Origin: Actinomycetota bacterium
Lineage (GTDB): Bacteria; Actinomycetota; Actinomycetes; S36-B12; UBA10799
Assembly (NCBI GenBank): GCA_030837445.1
Contig: JAUPKM010000411.1
Location: 1 to 26,230 of the forward strand
DNA length: 26,230 nucleotides
Reading direction: 5' to 3'
Position 1 is the first letter of the stretch. Each line of letters begins with the position of its first letter. Shown one piece after another: positions 1 to 8,111 of this stretch. The position numbers were made by a program, and so were the translations under genes. Under the pieces are notes generated by a model. That model saw only the letters and a list, made by a program, of their open reading frames with translations. It made no database searches and was not told the origin of the DNA.

Positions 1-283
1 CGACGCCAGCGCACAAGCCAAATGGGTTCCCGGGACGCGAGGCCGCCAGCGGCAACTGCTACCCGGGTGGGTCGCCGACACCGACAACCCACCCGGGCAT
101 CAGGCGCGCGCGAACGCGGTCGAGTTGGGCGCGCCAGCAGACTCCGGGGGCGCAGAAGGTTCAGCAAGGCGATGGACAACTGCGATCGCCTGGAGTCGGA
201 CTCAAGCCCAGAACCGGCTGCGTCGCCAGATTTCCCTCGGGTCGCCGCAGCCGCCGCAGGTCGGGTGGCGCCACAATTGCAGC
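1..283. other. Window-edge stretch, no supported gene
   Basis: No gene can be supported here. All three plus-strand frames are open for most of the stretch because stop codons are rare at this GC content, and the translations are arginine-rich and unlike any family I recognise. One plus frame (starting at base 2) runs without a stop into the membrane protein that follows, so that gene could have a longer N-terminus or be partly cut by the window edge. The only clear structure is the hairpin at 62-97. No tRNA-like T-arm is visible. Confidence 0.4.
62..97. terminator. Perfect 11-bp inverted repeat, possible terminator
   Basis: CCCGGGTGGGT (62-72) is the exact reverse complement of ACCCACCCGGG (87-97), with a 14-base loop. 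The very GC-rich stem is stable enough for an intrinsic terminator, but no T-run follows on either strand. Actinobacterial terminators often lack the U-tail, so it may end transcription of a gene lying to the left of the window. A protein-binding site is the alternative. Confidence 0.4.
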
Positions 284-790
284 ATGGCTGATGGCACGAA
301 CGCGGCGCCCGCGACCGAGGAGTGGCGCAGAGACTGGTTCCACGAAGCGATCACAATGGCTCTGTACGTTGGGTTATCCCTGCTCGCGGTACTGGTGGCC
401 CAGCCACCGAACGCATCACCGTCCGAGTCGGAAGTGTGGCTGACCATTCTGATCACAGCCGTGGCCCTGCTGTTGGCTCATCAGGTTGCCTTCCGGCTCT
501 CCAGCCGCCTCGTCAACAAGGGCCTGCTCGACCCAAGCGCCTTACGACTGCTCGCCGCTCAGAGCGCAGGTGGGATGAGCGTCGCAGTTGTTGCCGCGCT
601 CCCCGTCCTCGTCTGGGGCTCCTCAGGCATTCGCGTGTCCGAGGGGTTGATTCTCGCCTTCGTGGCCGTCACGGGCTACCGGGCCGCCCGCCTGGTCCCA
701 ACTAGTCGGGGGCGGGCCCTGTTGTATGTGGGTCTGATTGTCGTCGTCGTGATCGGTGTTCTGGTGGTCAAGGGGCTTGTGTCCCACTGA
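284..790 (+). CDS. Small hypothetical integral membrane protein
   Basis: A 168-residue protein of unknown function. The first 20 residues are polar (MADGTNAAPATEEWRRDWFH). Hydrophobic segments then lie at about 22-40, 51-70, 97-112, 118-132 and 146-164, so I expect four or five membrane spans with short loops and a basic patch near 133-144. No catalytic motif or family signature is recognisable. The ATG at 284 was chosen because the hydrophobic core starts soon after it; the frame stays open further upstream but encodes low-complexity, arginine-rich sequence. No convincing ribosome binding site is seen. It is convergent with the helicase gene, 16 bases from that gene's stop. It may be a channel, transporter fragment or envelope protein, and nothing visible decides between them. 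Confidence 0.6.
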   Translation: MADGTNAAPATEEWRRDWFHEAITMALYVGLSLLAVLVAQPPNASPSESEVWLTILITAVALLLAHQVAFRLSSRLVNKGLLDPSALRLLAAQSAGGMSVAVVAALPVLVWGSSGIRVSEGLILAFVAVTGYRAARLVPTSRGRALLYVGLIVVVVIGVLVVKGLVSH

Positions 791-806
791 GGCCTCCGCC
801 CTTTCG

Positions 807-2498
807 CTAGTGCCGATCCCGACGGGCCTTGACCTTCTTGCCCTTGATCCGGGTGGCCGAAAGAGCTGCGATCACTTCCTTGGCAGAGTCCGCTGGAACC
901 TCGACAGTGCTGAATCGCGCGGAGATGTCGATCACGCCCACATCCGAGCCGGCCAAAGTCGTCTCATTCGCGATCGCACCCACCACATCCTGCGGTCGAA
1001 TCCCCGCCTCCGCGCCAGCGGAAATGAAGAGCCGTTGCATCTTGCCCCTCGAACTGCCAGGACGAATCTTCTGCCCGGCACGACCGCCCCGGGTGGACGA
1101 CTTTCCGCGGTTCCCACCCCGATCCCCGTGCCGCTCCGACGAGCTGAACTCCACTTGTGGGATATCGGCTTCCCCCGCCTCGCCAACGGTCGCCAGGTGC
1201 GCCATCTTGATGGCCGCCAACGTCACTTGGTCGATGTTGAAGTCGACGGTCAGCGAACCCAGTAGACCGCGGTAATCATCCAAATCCTCGTCCAGGCAAA
1301 TCCGCGCAAGATTGTTGCGAGTAGCGGTGAGCCGGCGCTCCCGAAGTTCAGCTGAAGTTGGCACTTTCGCAATGTCGATCCTTTGACGAATGCTCCGCTC
1401 AATCGTCCGGAGCAGCCGTTGTTCCCGAGGTTCGGCAATCGTGATAGCCACCCCACGTCGATCACCGCGGCCCACCCGACCGATCCGGTGAACATATGAC
1501 TCGGGGGCCGCCGGCACATCGAAGTTGATGACATGCGTCAGGTGGTCGATATCGAGCCCCCTGGCGGCCACATCAGTCGCAACCAACAGTTCAGCATTGC
1601 CACTACGCAGCCGACCCATCACCCGATCCCGCTGCGCTTGATCCATACCCCCGTGCAAACCCTCTGCCCGGTAGCCCCGGCCATTCAGTGTTTCCGCCAG
1701 CTGATCGACCTCATCTCGGGTACGACAGAAGACCAGAGCAGCAGTGGGCGCCTCGACATCCAGAATCCGACCTAGGGCCGCGACCTTGTGCGCCCTGGAA
1801 ACGATGTAGGCGGTCTGTTGGATCTTCGGGCCTTCCCCCTCATCCTGGACTTCGCGCGGGATCTCAATCCGTAGCGGATCGCGCAGGTGAGCCTTCGCGA
1901 TCCGCAGGATCCGCTTCGGCATCGTTGCCGAGAACATCACTGTCTGACGTTCCGATGGCGCCTGCTCCAGGATCGCTTCGATATCTTCGGCGAACCCCAT
2001 GTCCAGCATTTCGTCGGCTTCGTCGAGGACGACCGTCTGGACCTCCGACAGCGACAGCGTCCCGCGCTGGAGCAGGTCCAACGCCCTGCCCGGCGTCGCC
2101 ACCACGATGTCGACGCCCCTCTTGAGCGCGCTGATCTGTCGTCCGATCGGCTGCCCGCCGTAGACCGGCAGGGTTCGCATCCCGAACGGTCTGCCGTAGC
2201 GGTGCACTGCCTCCGCGACCTGCATACACAGCTCTCGCGTCGGCGCCAGTACCAGAGCAGTGGGCTTCTTACCGCGCTCCCACTCGGCGCGCTGGTTCAG
2301 CAGCGGCAACGCGAAGGCGGCTGTCTTTCCGGTACCCGTTGCTGCCTGGCAGAGCAGGTCCTTGCCCGCCAACATCTGCGGGATGGCCGACCGCTGAATC
2401 GGGGTTGGCGCCTCGTACCCGAGTTGCGTCAGGCTCTCAGCAAGTTCGGTCCGGAGCCCCAGCTGGGCGAATTCGTTCACAGTTTCGGTCGCGTCCAC
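807..2498 (-). CDS. deaD: DEAD-box ATP-dependent RNA helicase DeaD/CsdA
   Basis: A 563-residue cytoplasmic RNA helicase that unwinds structured RNA in ribosome assembly, mRNA turnover and cold adaptation. Visible motifs in order: Q-motif region about 12-40 (YEAPTPIQ), Walker A GTGKT 55-59, PTREL 86-90, TPGR 135-138, DEAD 159-162, SAT 190-192, CRTRDE 258-263, ATDVAARG 307-314 and HRIGRVGR 337-344. A basic, Gly/Arg/Ser-rich linker (about 455-485) leads to a C-terminal DbpA-type RNA-binding domain (about 487-555) and a Lys/Arg tail. Length and layout match mycobacterial DeaD. The start is a GTG (minus strand, 2496-2498) just ahead of the Q motif. It diverges from tspO with 97 bases between. The family call is secure; the exact cellular role is inferred. 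Confidence 0.96.
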   Translation of the reverse strand: MDATETVNEFAQLGLRTELAESLTQLGYEAPTPIQRSAIPQMLAGKDLLCQAATGTGKTAAFALPLLNQRAEWERGKKPTALVLAPTRELCMQVAEAVHRYGRPFGMRTLPVYGGQPIGRQISALKRGVDIVVATPGRALDLLQRGTLSLSEVQTVVLDEADEMLDMGFAEDIEAILEQAPSERQTVMFSATMPKRILRIAKAHLRDPLRIEIPREVQDEGEGPKIQQTAYIVSRAHKVAALGRILDVEAPTAALVFCRTRDEVDQLAETLNGRGYRAEGLHGGMDQAQRDRVMGRLRSGNAELLVATDVAARGLDIDHLTHVINFDVPAAPESYVHRIGRVGRGDRRGVAITIAEPREQRLLRTIERSIRQRIDIAKVPTSAELRERRLTATRNNLARICLDEDLDDYRGLLGSLTVDFNIDQVTLAAIKMAHLATVGEAGEADIPQVEFSSSERHGDRGGNRGKSSTRGGRAGQKIRPGSSRGKMQRLFISAGAEAGIRPQDVVGAIANETTLAGSDVGVIDISARFSTVEVPADSAKEVIAALSATRIKGKKVKARRDRH

Positions 2499-2595
2499 CC
2501 GATCAATCTGTCACGTCGCAGCCGACTCGAAGCCCCCGGGCAGCGAGACTGCATCCCCAAGGTGCGCACCGGCGGCCACCCGCGACACTGACTAC

Positions 2596-3057
2596 ATGAG
2601 ATTCCTGTCAGCCGCAGTCAGCACCCTGCTGGTCATCGTCTATGCGGCAGGCTCAGGTATCTGGGTCTCCACCGGTGACTCTTGGTACCGAGAGCTGGCA
2701 CGACCAGCGTGGCAGCCGCCGGATGTTGTCTTTGGCCTTATCTGGCCCTACAACTTCGCTGTCCTGATCGCCGCGGGAATCGCGGTAGCCGTGACCGGAA
2801 CGGCAGCGCAGCGGTGGCTTTGGCTTTCGACCCTGGCGGTCAGCATCGTCGGCGCGCTGGCCTGGGCCCGGCTGTTCTATATCGATCACAACCTCTGGGC
2901 CGCGGCCGCGTGCCTACTCATCGCCACGCTGGCAACTGTGCCAGCGCTGGTGGTCGCCTGGCGGTCGCAGACCTGGGCGGGAATCCTGTTGGTCCCCTAC
3001 CTCGCCTGGCTGGCGATCGCCACCTCGTTGGCCGCTGGCTACGCGGCCCGCAACTGA
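2596..3057 (+). CDS. tspO: TspO/MBR family membrane protein
   Basis: A 153-residue member of the tryptophan-rich sensory protein/mitochondrial benzodiazepine receptor family, proteins with five transmembrane helices that bind tetrapyrroles and, in several bacteria, affect stress and porphyrin metabolism. Diagnostic residues are present: P37-x-W39-x-PP(41-42)-x3-F46-x3-W50 in the loop after helix 1, and LLVPYLAW at 131-138 near the C-terminus. Five hydrophobic stretches can be counted (about 3-24, 46-66, 73-92, 99-121, 127-149). The usual Leu-Asn at the end of the last helix is replaced by SLAAGY, so this is a divergent member. The ATG at 2596 follows no clear ribosome binding site, so a leaderless transcript is possible. 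No functional partner is adjacent. Confidence 0.82.
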   Translation: MRFLSAAVSTLLVIVYAAGSGIWVSTGDSWYRELARPAWQPPDVVFGLIWPYNFAVLIAAGIAVAVTGTAAQRWLWLSTLAVSIVGALAWARLFYIDHNLWAAAACLLIATLATVPALVVAWRSQTWAGILLVPYLAWLAIATSLAAGYAARN

Positions 3058-3089
3058 GCAGCTACGTCGCAGCCCGGTACCCGCCGGCA

Positions 3090-3968
3090 CTACCTGCGGA
3101 TCGCGTCGAAAATCTCGGACCAATGGTCGCGAGCCACCCAATGGCCAGCGCCTGGTACAGCTGTCAAAGTCGCGTCGGGTATCACCTCGGCGAGGCGGTG
3201 CGACCACTCGGGTGGGCAGAGTTCGTCGTCGCTGCCGTGCCAGAGATGAACCGGCACCGCCAACTGTGCGAGGTCGAATCCCCAGGGCGCATTCCAAACT
3301 CGGTAGTCGTCCACCACTCCGCCCGGATTTGACAGACCCTCGGCGGTCGCCCGAAGAAACTCCTTCGGATCACGAGTGACCGCAGCACGCGACTGCGGGG
3401 CCAGATCGCGAACGGTGGTCTTCACGAACTGTCGGGGCGCGTGCAAGGCAACCAACCGCATGGCAGTGAATGCGGCCCGATCGAGGATCGATCCCGCACC
3501 GGACAGCCGCAGGAACAACCTGTCCATCGAGTTGATCTCCGTCAGCATTCCCGGCCAGTCGCGTGGGATTCCACTCGCGATCAAGACCACGTCGCTGACG
3601 TGATCCGGCAGGTAGTTGCCGATCCCCACCGCGTAGGCCCCCCCGAATGACCACCCCATGGCGGCGAACCTGTCGGCGCCAAGATGCTCGGTCAACTCCG
3701 AAACATCTCCGGCCCAGTCCGCCAGGGTGAAACCGGGATTGCGCTGCGATAGCCCGATACCGGGACGATCGGGAGCCAATAGCCGGATTCCGGCGGCCCG
3801 AGCGGGTGCGTCCGCGGATCCGGCATCGATCCGGCTACTCAATCCGCCGTGGCAGTAGACCACCGGGAAGCCAGTGGGATCGCCAAGCTCCGAGTAGCCG
3901 AAGACCCTGCCGTCGAGGAGTCGGAAGACGCGATCTCGAGGTCCCAGTCGGCGCGTCACCCGCTGCAC
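3090..3968 (-). CDS. Alpha/beta hydrolase
   Basis: A soluble alpha/beta-hydrolase-fold enzyme of about 292 residues. Visible are the oxyanion-loop HGG (H40), the nucleophile elbow GWSFGG with Ser107, an acid residue in HGSDDELCPP (Asp247/248) and the catalytic His276 in GAGHW; a helical cap lies between about 135 and 220. The opening LLDGRVFGYSELGD is typical of the family. The substrate (ester, epoxide, lactone or similar) cannot be told from sequence. The chosen GTG at 3968 lies one base after the TAG of the upstream carbonic-anhydrase-like gene, which suggests translational coupling. An in-frame GTG at 3998 would add ten residues and overlap that gene, and GTG at 3959 is also possible. No strong ribosome binding site separates these choices. 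Confidence 0.85.
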   Translation of the reverse strand: MQRVTRRLGPRDRVFRLLDGRVFGYSELGDPTGFPVVYCHGGLSSRIDAGSADAPARAAGIRLLAPDRPGIGLSQRNPGFTLADWAGDVSELTEHLGADRFAAMGWSFGGAYAVGIGNYLPDHVSDVVLIASGIPRDWPGMLTEINSMDRLFLRLSGAGSILDRAAFTAMRLVALHAPRQFVKTTVRDLAPQSRAAVTRDPKEFLRATAEGLSNPGGVVDDYRVWNAPWGFDLAQLAVPVHLWHGSDDELCPPEWSHRLAEVIPDATLTAVPGAGHWVARDHWSEIFDAIRR

Positions 3969-3969
3969 T

Positions 3970-4695
3970 CTAGCTTGCCGGAACGTCCACGACCACACCT
4001 TGGCGACGCATGCGGGAACGTGACGGCAGCACCGTGTCGCCGTCGGCGCCGTTCACAAGTACCGCCAGGATCACCGCGACGTCGACGTCTTGAACCCGGC
4101 CGAAGGACTCGACCAGCCGCCAGAGGTCGACGAGCATCAACTCCGCGACCCACTGCGCCAACGCGAGCGGCGAGCGCCGGAAGAACTGCGAGTCACTGCG
4201 AAGGAGACGGGCCCGGACTAGGGACTGCTCCGGATCGAGCGGGTCGATCTGCACCTCGGCAGCCATCGGGTCACCAGCCGCATCCTCGGCCCATGCCGCC
4301 GCGGCAATCAGTGACCCGCAGGCGGCGGTCGCGTGACTGCGCCCCCGTCGCATGACCTGGCCATAGGTGCCGTCGGGCAGCAGACCAACGTGGGGCATTG
4401 CGAACACCACCACCTGCTGCCGGCGCACCTCCTCCGGCGTGTGGTCCAGCACTGCGCGCATCCCCGTCACTCCCGCCAACGGAAGTCCGGAGAGACTGCT
4501 GAAGTCAAAGGCGTTGTCCCACCAGCGCCGGACCCCGGCTCGAAGGTCGGCCACAAGCTCATCGCGGCAGGAGGCCGTCACCGCCAGGGCCTCGCCCGGA
4601 TGGAAGCCTTCGGCGTTCAGCCAACGTGTCCGCTCGGCGAGGTACTCCGCCAGCGGAGTTGACGAGACGTCGTTGCCGGTCCCGGTGTGCGCCAC
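3970..4695 (-). CDS. LCIB/theta-type carbonic anhydrase-like protein
   Basis: A 241-residue soluble protein resembling the LCIB/LCIC carbonic anhydrase family (beta-like fold, known from algae, diatoms and some bacteria), which interconverts CO2 and bicarbonate. The evidence is the region PHVGLLPDGTYG (101-112) followed by ATAACGS (122-128), the family's PHxG...ACG signature, plus an upstream Cys in TASCRDEL (40-47). C43, H102 and C126 would form the Cys-His-Cys zinc site. D45 gives C-x-D, but the Arg expected two residues further on in beta carbonic anhydrases is Leu47, so activity is uncertain. The start is a GTG at 4695. It lies one base upstream of the hydrolase gene and diverges from the SDR operon. 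Family call moderately sure; activity unproven. Confidence 0.6.
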   Translation of the reverse strand: MAHTGTGNDVSSTPLAEYLAERTRWLNAEGFHPGEALAVTASCRDELVADLRAGVRRWWDNAFDFSSLSGLPLAGVTGMRAVLDHTPEEVRRQQVVVFAMPHVGLLPDGTYGQVMRRGRSHATAACGSLIAAAAWAEDAAGDPMAAEVQIDPLDPEQSLVRARLLRSDSQFFRRSPLALAQWVAELMLVDLWRLVESFGRVQDVDVAVILAVLVNGADGDTVLPSRSRMRRQGVVVDVPAS

Positions 4696-4772
4696 TCGGC
4701 AACCCTAGACAGCCCCCGGCTGGAGGGTGCTGACCGCCTGTTCGTGGCGGGACCTCAACCGTTCCTGACTGC

Positions 4773-4789
4773 TAGGGTCGAAACGACCC
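4773..4789. promoter_or_regulatory. Palindrome overlapping a possible -10, candidate operator
   Basis: GGGTCG-AAA-CGACCC (4775-4789) is a perfect 6-3-6 inverted repeat in the 186-base gap between the divergent carbonic-anhydrase-like and SDR genes. It overlaps TAGGGT (4773-4778), which fits the actinobacterial -10 pattern TAnnnT for plus-strand transcription. No good -35 is seen at the right distance. A dimeric regulator could bind here to control the SDR/acyl-reductase operon or both directions. Confidence 0.35.
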
Positions 4790-4881
4790 CTGGGGCAGCG
4801 GTTCGCCTACGTTCCGGGTCATGTCCCAGCGGACACCTGGCGAGCCGAGCCCCCACCGAAGGACGCAAGAAGGCGAGTCGC

Positions 4882-5973
4882 GTGAGTTCACTACTGATGA
4901 CAGGTTTCCCGGGCTTCCTCGGCTCCGCCCTGCTGCCGAAGCTGCTGGCCAGGCGCGACGGCGTGGTAGCCATCTGCCTGGTCCAGCCGCAACACCTTGA
5001 GGCTGCCGAGAAGCGCCTCGCCGACATCGAAAAGGCACATCCACACACCGTCGATCGGATCGAACTGATCACCGGCGACATAACCGCCGCCGGCCTCGGC
5101 GTGGATCCGGATGATCAGGGTCGGCTGGAGGACGTCACCGAGGTCTGGCATCTGGCGGCGGTATACGACCTGACCGTCCCGGAGGCGGTGGCTCAGCGGG
5201 TCAACGTGGACGGCACCGCAAGAATCATTGACTTCTGTTGGTCCCGGGAACACCTGCACCGACTCCAGTACGTCAGCACCTGCTACGTCAGTGGGAACTA
5301 CGACGGCGAATTCACCGAGGATGGACTGGACGAGGGCCAGGGCTTCCTGAACCACTACGAATCCACCAAGTACGCCGCCGAACTGCTGGTCCGGGAGGCG
5401 ATGGAAGCAGGGCTGCCGGCGACCATCTACCGGCCGGGAATCGTGGTCGGTGACTCGCGGACCGGCGAGACCCAGAAGTACGACGGACCCTACTTCCTGG
5501 CCACCTTCATGCGGAAGCAGCCGATGGTCGCGGTGGTCCCTGCAGTCGGCAACGCTGACGAGGTCAAGGTCTCGCTGGTGCCGCGTGACTTCGTAATCGA
5601 GGCGATGGACGAACTATCAGTGATGGACAAGTCCCTCGGCCGGACCTACGCCCTGACCGACCCCAACCCGCCGACGGCCCGACAACTGGTCGATGCGTTC
5701 GCCAGCCACCTCGGCAAGCGGGTGATCTGGGTGCCGCTTCCACTGAGCATCACCCGAACTCTGGTCGGCTCCGTGCCCGGGATGGAACGGCTACTCGGTC
5801 TGCCCGCCGAAGGGCTCGACTACTTCGCCTCCCCCACCACCTACTCGACCGCGAACACCACGGCCGACCTGGTGGGCACTGGCCTCAAATGCCCGAACTT
5901 CGAGAGCTACGCCGGTCGACTCATGGACTTCATGGTCGACCACCCGGAATTCGACGCGTCAGCGATGGTCTGA
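4882..5973 (+). CDS. SDR-family fatty acyl reductase-like oxidoreductase
   Basis: A 363-residue extended short-chain dehydrogenase/reductase of the male-sterility (NAD-binding 4)/thioester-reductase branch, whose members reduce acyl thioesters or aldehydes to alcohols with NAD(P)H. TGFPGFLG (7-14) is the nucleotide-binding turn. YVSTCYVSG (130-138) supplies the catalytic Ser/Thr and Y159-x3-K163 (YESTK) the Tyr-Lys pair. TIYRPGIVVGDS (181-192) is the usual substrate-loop segment. The GTG at 4882 was chosen because AAGAAGG (4867-4873) sits 8 bases upstream and the Rossmann strand begins at once; longer versions of the frame would run back into the divergent gene. Only 38 bases separate it from the acyl-ACP-reductase-like gene, so the two are almost certainly one operon. 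I infer that it turns the aldehyde made by its partner into fatty alcohol. Confidence 0.82.
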   Translation: MSSLLMTGFPGFLGSALLPKLLARRDGVVAICLVQPQHLEAAEKRLADIEKAHPHTVDRIELITGDITAAGLGVDPDDQGRLEDVTEVWHLAAVYDLTVPEAVAQRVNVDGTARIIDFCWSREHLHRLQYVSTCYVSGNYDGEFTEDGLDEGQGFLNHYESTKYAAELLVREAMEAGLPATIYRPGIVVGDSRTGETQKYDGPYFLATFMRKQPMVAVVPAVGNADEVKVSLVPRDFVIEAMDELSVMDKSLGRTYALTDPNPPTARQLVDAFASHLGKRVIWVPLPLSITRTLVGSVPGMERLLGLPAEGLDYFASPTTYSTANTTADLVGTGLKCPNFESYAGRLMDFMVDHPEFDASAMV

Positions 5974-6011
5974 CCGTTGCAGCCACTCCCGCAACTACCC
6001 AAGGAGTCACA

Positions 6012-8063
6012 GTGACCGAGGACCAGCCCGCGATCATCGTCAACGTCAGCCTCGCCGACTCGGATCGTGATTTCGATGAAGAGGTGACCTTCCTTGAACA
6101 CGACTTCCGGCTGGTGCGGGTCGGAACCGACGGCGACGTGACGGCCGCTGAGGAACTTGTCCGGGAGTGGGACGGGTTGGCCTCCGCCATTGCCGTGACC
6201 GGCATCCGGGAAGCGCGCGCGGCCGGCCTGTATGACGGCGAACTGGCAGCGGTCGAGCGGGTGATGAGTGCGGCCACGACCTCACCGGTGGTCGATGGCC
6301 ATGCGTTGCGCGATGTCCTGCAGGAGTGGGCGATCCGCACGCTGCAAACCGACCTGCCTGGGTTCTTCAACAATGCGCGCACCGTCGTCCTCGGCGGTGT
6401 CAACCATGCCCGAACCACCCGCATCCTGCGCGAGTACACCGACAACCTCGAGTTCGCCGACCCGCTGCTGCGACTCGACCTGCCGGCAAGGTTGGACTCC
6501 AACGCGGCCCTCGGTCTGGCTGCAGACGTTGGGATGTGGCCGATCCGGCAGTTGCCGGCCGCCGTGAAGTCGCAGATCAAGGCACCCGGTCAAGGCATAA
6601 GTCACGCGTTGGCCCGCCGCGCCGCTCGAGACTGCGATGTGGTGGTCGCGACCTACGACGAATTGATCGGCTTCGGCTTGGAGGACCTGGCAGGGAAAAC
6701 CCTGGTGACGTCTGCGATCTCCGACGAACGGTTGGCGGAACTGGCCAGTCGGGGTGTGGACATGGTGCTGGACGCCACCCCGCAACCCTTCGACGTCACC
6801 GTCTCGGCGGCCGTGCTGGAGGCGATGATGAGGTCCATCGCAACCAACGCCTCCGGAAACCTGACCAACGACGACCTGCTGGACATGATCGTCTCGGCCG
6901 GGATGGAACCACGTGTCCTCTACCCGAGCGGCCCCAAGCGCAAGAGCCGGTTCGCGTTCGTGATCCATCCACTGTCGCAGAAGTTCTTCGAGGCTGTGGA
7001 GCCGCTCGGCACGATTTCCAAGGTGTCACCGCCGATCGTGATGGATGCGGTGGAAAAGGTGATGGCTTACGCTCCGCCGTTCACCTACAGCCACATCACC
7101 GGCATCAAGTCACCGACCGGCGCCGAGGCGGAGGGCTGGCTGATCACGGTCGGGGGCACCCCCAAGGAACTGATGGCACACAAGCCGGAATTCACCTACG
7201 CCCGACTGCTGCACGCGGCCGAGACTGCGAAGAAGTTGGGCGCCCAGATCATGGGCCTGGGGGCGTTCACCAAAGTGGTCGGCGACGCGGGAGTCACCGT
7301 CGCCAAGCAGGCGCCGCTGCCGATCACCACGGGCAACAGCTACAGCGCGTCCGGCGCTCTCTGGGCAGCGCACGAAGCCCTGCTCCAACTCGGCATTGCC
7401 GAGATGGACGACGAAGGTCGGATGAAGGGCAAGGCGATGGTCGTCGGAGCCACCGGCGCGATCGGCTCTGTCTGTGCTCGGCTGCTCGCTCTCGCCAGTG
7501 ACGAACTCTGGCTGGTCTCACCCGAGTCGGCGAAGCTGTTGGCCCTCAAACACGATATCGAGCGGGAGAACCCACGAGCCGAGATCTTCGTGGCAGCGAC
7601 GCCGAACGAACACCTGCCGAACATGGACGTGATCGTGACCGCCACCTCTGGAGCGGGGAAGCGAGTACTCGACATCATGGCGGTCAAACCCGGTTGTGTG
7701 ATCACCGACGTCGCCCGTCCGCTCGACCTCTCCGCCGAGGATGTCGCCAAGCGCCCTGATGTGCTGGTGGTCGAATCGGGCGAGATCGAACTGCCTGGCG
7801 AGGTGAAAATGAAGGACATAGGCCTGCCGAAGGGTGTCGCCTATGCGTGCCTCGCGGAGACCGTGGTGCTGGCGCTGGAAGGGCGCTACGAAACCTTCAC
7901 CGTGGGCCGCAATATCGAGTGGGAGAAGGTCAAGGAGATCTACCGGCTGGGCCTCAAGCACGGTATGAAACTTGCCGCGATCTCCGGTGTCAATGGGGTC
8001 TACACACCCGAGGACATAGCCAAGACCCGGGAACTCGCGCTTGCGGCCCTGGCCGACGCCTGA
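6012..8063 (+). CDS. Two-domain protein: quinate-5-DH-like N-half fused to long-chain acyl-ACP reductase-like C-half
   Basis: A 683-residue protein. The C-terminal half (about 313-660) resembles cyanobacterial acyl-ACP reductase, which reduces acyl-ACP/CoA to fatty aldehyde: GLGAFTKVV (415-423), TTGNSYSAS (439-447), the NADPH turn VVGATGAIGS (477-486), YACLAETVVLALEG (611-624) with C613 where the cyanobacterial enzyme has its acyl-accepting cysteine, and TFTVGRNIEWEKV (628-640). The N-terminal half (about 7-280) is a separate Rossmann-like module (VSLADSDRDF, RVGTDGD, SPVVDG, VVLGGVNHART) resembling proteins annotated quinate 5-dehydrogenase, a name I believe rests on little experiment. Cyanobacterial reductases are about 340 residues, so this is a fusion of double length. 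The GTG at 6012 follows AAGGAG (6001-6006) by 5 bases. It is cotranscribed with the SDR gene and convergent with the AGPS-like gene. Confidence 0.8.
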   Translation: MTEDQPAIIVNVSLADSDRDFDEEVTFLEHDFRLVRVGTDGDVTAAEELVREWDGLASAIAVTGIREARAAGLYDGELAAVERVMSAATTSPVVDGHALRDVLQEWAIRTLQTDLPGFFNNARTVVLGGVNHARTTRILREYTDNLEFADPLLRLDLPARLDSNAALGLAADVGMWPIRQLPAAVKSQIKAPGQGISHALARRAARDCDVVVATYDELIGFGLEDLAGKTLVTSAISDERLAELASRGVDMVLDATPQPFDVTVSAAVLEAMMRSIATNASGNLTNDDLLDMIVSAGMEPRVLYPSGPKRKSRFAFVIHPLSQKFFEAVEPLGTISKVSPPIVMDAVEKVMAYAPPFTYSHITGIKSPTGAEAEGWLITVGGTPKELMAHKPEFTYARLLHAAETAKKLGAQIMGLGAFTKVVGDAGVTVAKQAPLPITTGNSYSASGALWAAHEALLQLGIAEMDDEGRMKGKAMVVGATGAIGSVCARLLALASDELWLVSPESAKLLALKHDIERENPRAEIFVAATPNEHLPNMDVIVTATSGAGKRVLDIMAVKPGCVITDVARPLDLSAEDVAKRPDVLVVESGEIELPGEVKMKDIGLPKGVAYACLAETVVLALEGRYETFTVGRNIEWEKVKEIYRLGLKHGMKLAAISGVNGVYTPEDIAKTRELALAALADA

Positions 8064-8078
8064 CCGCCCCGGGTCAAC

Positions 8079-8111
8079 GTCACCGCCCGACGCTCGCCGT
8101 CACCGCCCGAC
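8079..8111. repeat. 13-bp direct repeat at the convergent gene ends
   Basis: GTCACCGCCCGAC occurs at 8079-8091 and again at 8099-8111, a 20-base period. The second copy covers the last codons and stop of the AGPS-like gene, and the first lies in the 36-base gap between converging genes. It probably arose by local duplication. With only two copies, no function can be assigned. Confidence 0.6.

Noticed and set aside
756..1265. Long plus-strand open frame opposite deaD
   Set aside because: It lies wholly antisense to a clear helicase gene and has no recognisable motif; long antisense frames are expected at this GC content.
4687..4881. N-terminal extension of the SDR gene
   Set aside because: The added 65 residues have no fold signature and would overlap the divergent gene; GTG 4882 has a strong ribosome binding site and starts right at the Rossmann strand.
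5889..6011. Upstream extension of the acyl-reductase fusion into the SDR gene
   Set aside because: The extension overlaps the end of the SDR gene in another frame, and GTG 6012 has AAGGAG five bases upstream.
8079..8111. CRISPR-like repeat
   Set aside because: Only two 13-base copies with a 7-base gap, one of them inside a coding sequence.
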